A stretch of 12,888 bases of DNA, taken from a crenarchaeote SCGC AAA261-N23 (GTDB taxonomy: Archaea > Thermoproteota > Thermoprotei > Gearchaeales > Gearchaeaceae). The DNA is taken from contig AQVQ01000033.1 in the NCBI GenBank assembly GCA_000375685.1, positions 1 through 12,888 on the forward strand, given 5' to 3'. The position numbers and the translations under genes were made by a program. Shown here one piece after another: positions 7,040 through 12,888 of the stretch (its first letter is position 1; each line of letters opens with the position of its first letter). A model generated the notes under the pieces. That model was not told the DNA's origin. It saw nothing but the letters and a program-made list of their open reading frames with translations, and searched no databases.

Positions 7040-8473
7040 AATACCCACTACAGCAGCCTCGAGAACAGCAGGATGTGACATTAAATGATTCTCCATATCC
7101 ACTGAAGATATCCATTCTCCTCCGCTTTTAATTAAATCCTTAAACCTATCTACGATTTTGATGAAGTTCCTATAAGTTGCATAAGCAGCATCCCCGCTTT
7201 TCCACCATCTATCTAGCTCATATTCTATGAAAGATTCCACCGTTGCAGGACTGTTATAATAGCTGTTAGCAACAAAATTGCCTCTCATTATTATTTCTCC
7301 TACAGATTTTGAATCCTTTGGAAGTTCATTGCCATTTTCATCAATGATTTTATATTCAATACCAAATATAGGCAGTCCTTGCATTTTTTTAAGATTCCAA
7401 ATTTCTTCTTCAGAGAGTTTTCTCCGAAGCTCAGGATAGGTAATTTCAAACCATGTAGCGGCATCTGTTTCAGTACAACCATAGGCATGGATTACTTCTA
7501 TTCCAAATTTCTTTGCCCTTTTCATCAAAGCCAAAGGTGGTTCAGAACCCCCACATGTAACCTTTGAATTTAGAATAATTTGCTTATTCTAGTTTTCAAG
7601 ATAATTTATTAGTGAATTTAGGACAGTAGGTGCTGCATTGAATAGTGTAACACCTTCATTTAAAATTAAATTAATAATAGGTTCCGGTTCATTGATAGAA
7701 TATTTTCCAGGGAAAACTAGTTTAGCACCAGCTAAAGTAGAAGAATAAGGCATGTTCCAACTGTGTATATGAAACATCGGAACAAGAAATAAAGCAGCAT
7801 CTTCAGACTTTAAATTTAGGGCAACAGCTTGAGATAAAGCGTGTAAAACTATTGCTCTATGTGAAAAATATACGCCCTTAGGAGAACCAGTTGTTCCTGA
7901 GCTATATGTAGCTACACATGCTGTTCTTTCATCTATCATAGGAAAGTCATAGGTTTCTTTCTGTTTCTCTATTAATTCATAAAATGAAACTGTATTTTCC
8001 AGCTTTGTTTCAAACTTATTACTTTCAGAAATTACTACAAAATTCTTGACTTTTACATTGTTCATTATGATCTCTGCTAAGCTAAGCAAGCTTTCATCAA
8101 CGAATATCCATTTTACTTTACTATGGTTTGCTACATAAGAAATTTCATTTGGATGCAACCTTAAGTTTAATTCAACCAAAGTAGCACCTATTCCGGATAT
8201 CGCAAAGAACAGACAATAATAATTATAAGTATTCCAATCTAGAACGCCGACCCTGTCTCCTGGTTTTATTCCCAGCTCTTCCAAAGCATTGGCTATTTTT
8301 GAAACTCTTATAAATGTATCTTCATAATTTGTTCTTAGAATCTTTCCATCATTATTTCTACACGTTATTTCTCTTTCCTGAAAATTTCTTTGTGAATGCT
8401 TAAGAATATTTATAGTATTAAGCTGATAATCATCCATCGTTGTGGAAGGATAGCCTCTTAAAAGCCTCATCAT
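7040..8473 (-). pseudogene. Acyl-CoA ligase (AMP-forming), 3'-truncated with in-frame TAG
   Basis: This family activates a carboxylic acid with ATP as acyl-AMP and transfers it to CoA; the archaeal relatives are called medium- or long-chain fatty-acid CoA ligases. Starting at ATG 8473 ('MMRLLRGYPSTTMDDYQL') it shows the P-loop-like 'YSSGTTGSPKGVYFSHRA', 'VPMFHIHSWN', 'FNAAPTV', 'GGSEPP', 'AYGCTET', 'WWKSGDAAY' and 'VDRFKDLIKSGGEW'. Two defects are visible. TAG at 7589-7591 interrupts the frame between 'NYLEN' and 'NKQIIL', and the same frame resumes without a shift. After 'HPAVLEAAVVGI' the sequence switches at 7040 to the oxidoreductase fragment, so the C-terminal subdomain with the catalytic Lys is lost. 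About 478 of an expected 550 or so residues remain. Probably non-functional, unless the break is an assembly error. Confidence 0.85.
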
Positions 8474-8593
8474 GATAAGTAGTATCTACAAAAGTAAAAA
8501 GCTTTAGAAAAAATTATGACTGACTGTATAACAAGCCATCGTCTCAGCAATTTTTTCCTAATTTTTTCTCAATATTGTTTATTAACATAATAA

Positions 8594-8950
8594 TCCATTT
8601 GGGGTCCTCATGTAATGAAAGGCACAGAGGATACGAAGACGATTGATGAAATTGCACCGACAGAAAAGGATTTCGTTCTTAAGAAAAGGACTTATAGTGC
8701 ATTTCATGAAACAGGATTGGATCTTTTATTAAGGCAACTTAACGTTAAGACTGTTATAATAACCGGGCTTCATACAAATATTTGCTATAGACACACAGCT
8801 ACTGATGCTTATTTTAGAGGATACAAAATTAAGATCCCCGAAGACTGTGTAGATAGCTTTTCCGAAAAAGATCATATAGAAGGATTGGAATACTTAAGAA
8901 TAATTTATGGAGCTGAAATAATAAATAGCGAGAATATAATAAAATCATGA
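8594..8950 (+). pseudogene. Cysteine hydrolase (isochorismatase/nicotinamidase family), N-terminally truncated
   Basis: The C-terminal 110-120 residues of a cysteine hydrolase are visible: 'DFVLKKRTYSAFHET' holds the catalytic Lys, and 'TGLHTNICYRHTATDAYFRG' holds the nucleophile Cys, followed by 'IPEDCVDSF'. Homology starts upstream of the ATG at 8615: in the same frame, 8594-8614 reads 'SIWGPHV', which matches the family's 'WGPHC' just before 'MKGTED'. Directly before that are two stops (TAA TAA, 8588-8593). The first half, with the catalytic Asp and, in nicotinamidases, the metal-binding Asp and His residues, is absent upstream in all frames. Full-length relatives have about 180 residues. 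A short protein from ATG 8615 could be made but would lack the Asp of the catalytic triad. Confidence 0.75.
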
Positions 8951-9023
8951 AGAGAAAAAGAAGCAAGAACATAGAAATATTTAGTTTCATGGAAATATTC
9001 AATTTTCGATAAAATTCATTTAA

Positions 9024-9038
9024 AATTTATTTAAAATT
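9024..9038 (+). promoter_or_regulatory. TATA-box region for the radical SAM gene
   Basis: An AT-only stretch (core ttatttaaaa, 9028-9037) is centred about 26 bases before the GTG at 9059. That is the standard archaeal TATA-to-start distance for a leaderless mRNA. No Shine-Dalgarno sequence lies before the GTG. Confidence 0.5.
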
Positions 9039-9058
9039 TTTTCCTAAATTATTTCGAA

Positions 9059-10354
9059 GTGAAATATTTTGAAAATCTTTGGATTTGGACTCATGAAAAC
9101 ATAAGAAAAAAGCTAAATTGGTATTATCAAGTATCTTTGAATAAAAAGCCTGCAAAGTATTTAATATGCAGAAGAATTAAATGCGAAACGAATTTAAAAG
9201 AGTCTTCTGATAGTGAACTTTGGAATGAACATGAAAGATTGTCAGAAGATTTTTCGAAATTTTTTGAAAAAATAAAGAAAGATGAAGTGAATTTAAAAGA
9301 CTTTTCTATTCAAAGTCCGAATTTCTTAGACCTTAAGGTTGAGTTGGTAAAAAGAATGCTTAGAAGTTGTGAATTTTGTAGATGGCATTGCAAAGTTGAT
9401 AGAACAAAAGGAGATAAGTTTGGAACTTGTCAACTTGATGTAGTTTCAAGAGTGAGTAGCTATTTCCATCATAGAGGTGAGGAGTTACCAATTAGAGGAA
9501 CAAAAGGTTCAGGAACAATTTTCTTTACAAGTTGTAATATGCGATGCGCGTTTTGCCAGAACGGAGATATTAGCACAGATAAACTTAACGGTATTCCAAT
9601 AACACCAAAGCTTCTTGCATTGATGATGCAACAATTGAGATTGGAGGGAGTTCATAATATCAATTTAGTAGGAGGAGAACCTACAATTCATTTGCATACG
9701 ATAGTTGAAGCGATTTCCTTGTTAGGCTATGCTAAATTTGAAAAGAAAGATTATGGATACATATTGAATGCTTATTCAGATTATTATACATACAAATTTA
9801 ATTATGAAGAAGCTAACTACGAAGGAGAGTTTAATGTTCCCATACTTTGGAATTCAAACTTTTTCATGAGCGATAAAGCAATGAAAATATTGAGAGAAAT
9901 AATAGATATTTGGCTCCCTGACTTTAAGTTTGGCTCTGATAAGTGTGCTATTAAATTATCCAGAACTCCATGTTATTTCGAAACGGTTACCAAAAATCAT
10001 AGGCTAATTTATGAATGGGGGGAAGATTTTCTAATTAGACATTTAGTTATGCCAAATCATGTTGAATGCTGTACAAAGCCCGTTTTAAAATGGATTAAGG
10101 ATAACATGCCTGATGCATTGGTAAACGTAATGTATCAATATCATCCTGATAACTTCTGCAATCCTTACTCAACTAAATTCGATATAAGATATAAAGAAAT
10201 TGCCAGATATCCTACAAAGGAAGAGCTCATGGAGGCTTACAATTACGCAAAAGAATTGGGCTTAGATTTTGTTATTGTTAGTTTTGATAAATTCATAACT
10301 GATAAAATTGAAGAAATAGAAAAGGTAGTCGATGAAGTAATTATCTATAGGTAG
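9059..10354 (+). CDS. Radical SAM protein, PflA/PflX-like (COG1313 type)
   Basis: This is a radical S-adenosylmethionine enzyme of 431 residues related to pyruvate-formate-lyase-activating enzymes. The [4Fe-4S]/SAM motif CxxxCxxC is 'CNMRCAFC' (C159, C163, C166), and the SAM-contact motif 'GGEP' is at 205-208. Ahead of it is a second Cys set, 'CEFCRWHC' (C104, C107, C111) plus C124 in 'FGTC', the usual upstream cluster of the PflX-like group, which may hold an extra iron-sulfur or zinc site. Residues 1-100 are charged and match no family I recognise. The GTG at 9059 is chosen because a TATA box lies 26 bases upstream and no better ATG follows before the Cys cluster. The reaction and substrate are unknown; no target glycyl-radical enzyme lies nearby. 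It looks intact, unlike its neighbours. Confidence 0.8.
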   Translation: MKYFENLWIWTHENIRKKLNWYYQVSLNKKPAKYLICRRIKCETNLKESSDSELWNEHERLSEDFSKFFEKIKKDEVNLKDFSIQSPNFLDLKVELVKRMLRSCEFCRWHCKVDRTKGDKFGTCQLDVVSRVSSYFHHRGEELPIRGTKGSGTIFFTSCNMRCAFCQNGDISTDKLNGIPITPKLLALMMQQLRLEGVHNINLVGGEPTIHLHTIVEAISLLGYAKFEKKDYGYILNAYSDYYTYKFNYEEANYEGEFNVPILWNSNFFMSDKAMKILREIIDIWLPDFKFGSDKCAIKLSRTPCYFETVTKNHRLIYEWGEDFLIRHLVMPNHVECCTKPVLKWIKDNMPDALVNVMYQYHPDNFCNPYSTKFDIRYKEIARYPTKEELMEAYNYAKELGLDFVIVSFDKFITDKIEEIEKVVDEVIIYR

Positions 10355-10401
10355 TTTTTTGCAACCATTGAGAATCTCATTCTTTTAAAACGGTAAGGAG
10401 A
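10355..10401. terminator. Convergent gap with small inverted repeat
   Basis: The 47 bases between the stops of the radical SAM gene (+) and the transporter (-) contain a T5 run (10354-10358) and a short inverted repeat (tgagaatctca, about 10370-10380) followed by T-rich sequence. These could end transcription from the left. The stem is only four or five base pairs, so support is weak. Confidence 0.25.
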
Positions 10402-11599
10402 TCATCTTCCAAAAATAATTGAATCAATCCTCTTTAGCACTTTATTACTTGATATTGCTAAAGCTGCTGATGATATTCCAATTAAAGCCGTTAGTAAAGT
10501 TAAAGGAACTACTTCAGCTATTCCTCCTATAATTGTAGGAAATGAGGCTGATCCTGCATCTCCTGTAAATTGCCACGTAGCTAAAAAGACTGTTCCTTCT
10601 TTCTTCCCTAAACTAAATCCTATATCACTTCCAACGGTAATCAATAAACCAGCACCAAAACCGTTTCCAAGACCAATTATAGTAGAGGCAACATAGAAAG
10701 ATAGGTAATTGAATGATAGAGCTAATGAAATGAAGCCTGCTGTTAATATTCCAAAGCTTATGAGACCATTTATGCTTCTTCCCTTTTTGTCCATTATGAT
10801 TCCAGCAGGATAAGAACCAATAACATCTAAAGCTCCCGCTATACTTAGAGCAATTCCCACCGTGCTATCAGATAAATTAAGCAAGTCCTTTCCAATGAGA
10901 GGAAGCAAAATTAGTCTGCTTGACCTTATCCCCTGAACGAAAAACTGAATAGCTGACAAAGATGTTAAGTATCCTTTACTTAGATTGAAGTTCTTAGAAG
11001 ATGTTAATACTTCCTTTACATCTAGTTTAGGAAGATTAAATCTCTTAATATCTGGGATTATATTTACAAGAGTAGCAATCAAGGAAATGAGGAAAGAAAT
11101 GAAGAAAACTTGCCTATAACTAGTTACTTCAATCAAGGCTGCAACAATAGCAGGACCTATAAATGTTCCAATTCTTTCTGAAGCGCCTACAAAAGAAGAA
11201 GCTCCCCCTCATTGAATAATCAAGATAGTATGAAATAACATACCTTCTTGAAAGTAGCCAAAGACTTCTACCTCCTCCGAATAATATTGCAAACAAAATA
11301 ACTGAAGCGCTGTTAAGATATAAATACATAACAAATGCTGAAACTGTTATAATAGCCAAGGATAATCTCATTAAGTTTCTTTCATTCATTTTTCTTAACG
11401 TTATTCCACCTGGAAGATCAAATATTAGTGTCCCTATAGAAATAGCAGAGGTACCAATACCAACCTGTATAGGACTAAAGCCAATCGATATCAAATAAAG
11501 AGGTATAACTGTGATGAGAATTCCTCTGCTAATAGCTGCGATAACTGAAGGCAAGTATACATCAATTAACAGCCAAATCCAGATTTTATTGGAATTCAT
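10402..11599 (-). pseudogene. Major facilitator superfamily transporter, frameshifted
   Basis: Two overlapping frames form one membrane transporter of about 398 residues with roughly 12 hydrophobic segments, typical of MFS permeases. The first part (from ATG 11599, 'MNSNKIWIWLLIDVYLPS') runs through 'GGITLRKMNERN', like the MFS loop between helices 2 and 3, to 'YYLDYSMRG'. Then it goes out of frame. Reading one G fewer in the G5 run (C5 at 11204-11208 on the + strand) restores 'ASSFVGASERIGTFIGPAIVAALIEV' in two parts: 'ASSFVGASERIG' then 'TFIGPAIVAALIEV'. This joins smoothly to the second frame (11136-10402), which has 'GSYPAGIIMDKKGRS', a second such loop. Substrate is unknown. One inserted base in a homopolymer may be a sequencing error, a recent mutation or slippage. 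Confidence 0.82.
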
Positions 11600-11847
11600 T
11601 TGTATTTCGTCTTTTTTAGCTAAAAGAATAGTACAATTCTGCTTAAATATTCTTCTTTTTTAAATCGAAATATAAAAATGTTTGAGAAAGTGAGTTTAAA
11701 GCTAAATTCATTTAACTTTTTTCTCTAATCTATTTTAAGCAAGCTTTGTCAATTTTTTATTTATGGTAACCGAAAAATTTTGGCAAAATTTAACTTAAAT
11801 AGTTGTATTTCATAAATATTCCAAGAACTAATTAAACAAATGACTCT

Positions 11848-12378
11848 ATGATTATAGTCTTAAGATTGGGTCATAGATTTGTGAGAGATTATAGAGTTAC
11901 TACACATCTAGCTTTAGTTGCTAGAAGCTTTGGAGCAAATAAGATGTTAATAAGCAATATAGAAGAAGACATTAAAGAGAAAATAAGGAAAGTAAATGAA
12001 ATGTGGGGTGGTGATTTTAGCATTGAAGAGATAGGAGATAAATGGAAGGAAGTTGTAAAGGATTGGAAGAAAAGAGGCAATATTGTAGTACATTTGACCA
12101 TGTATGGAATAAACATAAATGATATTATTAATGAAGTAAGGGAAAAAAGCAAAGATAGGGATTTAATGATAATAGTTGGTGCAGAAAAAGTTCCGAAGGA
12201 AGCGTTTCTACTCAGTGATTATAATGTAGCAATAGGAAATCAGCCCCACTCTGAAATTGCAGCATTAGCTGTATTTTTGGACAGATATTTTGAAGGAAAG
12301 GAACTGGAGAAAGACTTTAAAGGAAAGCTTAAAATAATTCCTTCAACAAAGGGAAAAATTGTTAAGAAAATAATTTAG
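11848..12378 (+). CDS. trm56: tRNA (cytidine-56-2'-O)-methyltransferase
   Basis: Trm56 methylates the 2'-OH of C56 in the T-loop of archaeal tRNAs using S-adenosylmethionine. It is a SPOUT-fold enzyme found in archaea. The N-terminal signature is clear: 'VLRLGHR' then 'RDYRVTTHLALVARSFGA' (residues about 4-30). The C-terminal cofactor-knot region is 'IIVGAEKVPKEA' followed by 'DYNVAIGNQPHSEIAALAVFLDR'. Its 176 residues are near the family norm. ATG 11848 starts right at the conserved N-terminus. An AT-rich TATA candidate (cataaatatt, 11811-11820) lies about 30 bases upstream and there is no ribosome binding site. It diverges from the broken transporter across a 248-base gap in which I see no other gene. 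Confidence 0.95.
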   Translation: MIIVLRLGHRFVRDYRVTTHLALVARSFGANKMLISNIEEDIKEKIRKVNEMWGGDFSIEEIGDKWKEVVKDWKKRGNIVVHLTMYGININDIINEVREKSKDRDLMIIVGAEKVPKEAFLLSDYNVAIGNQPHSEIAALAVFLDRYFEGKELEKDFKGKLKIIPSTKGKIVKKII

Positions 12379-12430
12379 CAAAATAAAATAATAAAGAGCT
12401 CTAAAATTTAAATGAAATATTTTTCATACT

Positions 12431-12442
12431 TAAATATATAAA
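12431..12442 (+). promoter_or_regulatory. TATA-box candidate for the YHS gene
   Basis: The run taaatatataaa is a strong archaeal TATA match. Transcription would begin about 20 bases before the ATG at 12485, giving a short leader. The call rests on sequence and spacing only. Confidence 0.4.
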
Positions 12443-12484
12443 AATTTAGAAAAGACTTTTAAGATTGTGGATCATAATTCTCTC

Positions 12485-12631
12485 ATGCCAAAAGATGTTG
12501 TATGCGGAATGATGGTACCTGAAAATACAGAATACAAAATTCAATATGAAGGAAAGACATATTACTTCTGCTGTGAAGATTGTCTAAACGAATTCAAAGC
12601 GAATCCTTCAAAATACGCTTCTAAAAAATAA
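12485..12631 (+). CDS. YHS-domain metal-binding mini-protein
   Basis: This small gene encodes 48 residues, essentially a single YHS domain. The pattern is complete: 'DVVCGMMV' (C7, G8, M9), 'YEGKTYYFC' (C29), a second adjacent C30, C33 and F37 in 'CEDCLNEF', and 'NPSKYASKK' at the end. YHS domains, related to TRASH, bind copper or other soft metals through these cysteines and often occur in heavy-metal ATPases or as small metal carriers and sensors. No metal ATPase or regulator lies in the window, so the metal and partner are unknown. The ATG is chosen because it opens directly onto the conserved 'VCGM'. It has its own TATA candidate, and oxidoreductase DNA follows 44 bases later. Confidence 0.85.
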   Translation: MPKDVVCGMMVPENTEYKIQYEGKTYYFCCEDCLNEFKANPSKYASKK

Positions 12632-12675
12632 ATTTTAAATAACAAACATTTTTTAATATTTAAATAATATTTATA

Positions 12676-12888
12676 ATGCGTAAATTAGGAGTAGCAGTAA
12701 TAGGTTGCGGTTATTGGGGGAAGAATCATGTAAGGGTACTCAAGGAATTGGAAAATGCAAATCTTATAGCCGTCGCGGACGTTAATGAAAGCGCAGCAAG
12801 AGAAGTTGGAGAGAAATATGGTATAAAATGGTTCTCTTCTTATGAGAAAATTTTAAAATTAAAAGAAGTTGAAGCTGTTACAATATGT
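12676..12888 (+). CDS. Gfo/Idh/MocA oxidoreductase, N-terminal part (3' partial)
   Basis: This is the intact start of an NAD(P)-dependent oxidoreductase; 71 codons are visible before the window ends. The first residues 'GVAVIGCGYWGKNHVRVL' carry the GxGxxG Rossmann loop (G10, G12, G15), followed by the acidic end of the second strand in 'AVADVNES'. From residue 40 onward ('AREVGEKYGIKWF' to 'EAVTIC') the DNA is identical to the inverted fragment at 6945-7039. Joined to that fragment, the whole protein would have about 315 residues, normal for the family. An AT-rich box (about 12652-12664) lies just upstream; there is no ribosome binding site. The substrate is unknown. The likely complete gene is here, and the copy at 6210-7039 is the truncated duplicate. 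Confidence 0.88.
   Translation, partial: MRKLGVAVIGCGYWGKNHVRVLKELENANLIAVADVNESAAREVGEKYGIKWFSSYEKILKLKEVEAVTIC
12794..12888 (+). repeat. Inverted repeat, right copy (at least 95 bases)
   Basis: This is the exact reverse complement of 6945-7039 and lies inside the oxidoreductase gene. It reaches the window edge, so its true length is unknown. The bases just before it (12784-12793) show no similarity to 7040-7049, which makes the left border sharp. Confidence 0.95.

Noticed and set aside
7040..7115. ATG at 7115 as the start of a full oxidoreductase (301 residues)
   Set aside because: The first 26 residues are ligase DNA read in the wrong frame, and the Rossmann GxGxxG loop is absent. The true N-terminus is visible at 12676.
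7589..7591. TAG read as pyrrolysine
   Set aside because: No pyl genes or methylamine methyltransferases are visible, and the gene is also truncated, so simple decay is the better reading.
8474..8593. N-terminal half of the cysteine hydrolase in another frame
   Set aside because: All three forward frames were read; none shows the family's 'DMQ' start or metal-binding residues.
6210..8950. Transposon or insertion sequence explaining the breaks
   Set aside because: No transposase, no terminal repeats and no target-site duplication were found; the only repeat is the oxidoreductase gene itself.
11600..11847. RNA gene or small protein in the 248-base gap before trm56
   Set aside because: Only AT-rich sequence and a 16-codon frame were seen; no tRNA arms, no clear C/D boxes and no stable inverted repeat.
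1..12888. CRISPR array, defence system or prophage
   Set aside because: No regularly spaced repeats, Cas, nuclease, toxin-antitoxin or phage structural genes are visible.

Overview
The window looks like AT-rich archaeal DNA. It carries Trm56, the archaeal tRNA C56 2'-O-methyltransferase. Several genes start at, or just downstream of, AT-rich TATA-like boxes and lack a Shine-Dalgarno sequence, which suggests leaderless transcripts. The acyl-CoA ligase fragment resembles those I know from Sulfolobus, Thermoplasma and Vulcanisaeta relatives. A thermophilic or acidophilic archaeon of that general type is an inference; I cannot name the genus.

Left (1-706): the 3' end of ilvB (acetolactate synthase large subunit) runs in from outside. 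A 324-base stretch follows that holds only short, interrupted reading frames, perhaps a decayed small gene whose ATG overlaps the ilvB stop.

Histidine operon (707-6179, + strand): hisD-hisB fused in one reading frame, then hisG, hisH, hisA, hisF and hisI, tightly packed. From hisG onward the genes overlap by 4-14 bases or abut. The only gap (2660-2796) holds a TATA-like box. Together they cover most of the path from PRPP and ATP to histidine. PRA-pyrophosphohydrolase (hisE), the aminotransferase (hisC) and the phosphatase are not here. The fused HisDB protein has substitutions at several canonical metal and catalytic positions in both halves.

Damaged accessory zone (6210-11599): the 3' part of a Gfo/Idh/MocA oxidoreductase gene (- strand) is joined abruptly at 7039/7040 to a 3'-truncated acyl-CoA ligase gene with one in-frame TAG. 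A divergent cysteine hydrolase gene lacks its N-terminal half. A radical SAM gene (9059-10354) is intact. An MFS transporter gene is frameshifted at a run of five Gs.

Right (11848-12888, + strand): trm56, a 48-residue YHS-domain metal-binding protein, and the intact 5' end of the same oxidoreductase gene. Its last 95 bases in the window are identical, in inverted orientation, to 6945-7039. The 5.75 kb in between is therefore flanked by inverted copies, which points to an inversion with duplication, a partial gene duplication, or an assembly chimera.

I did not find a clear new defence, mobile or CRISPR system. The most notable items are the unusual HisDB fusion and the inverted duplication with its chimeric gene junction.
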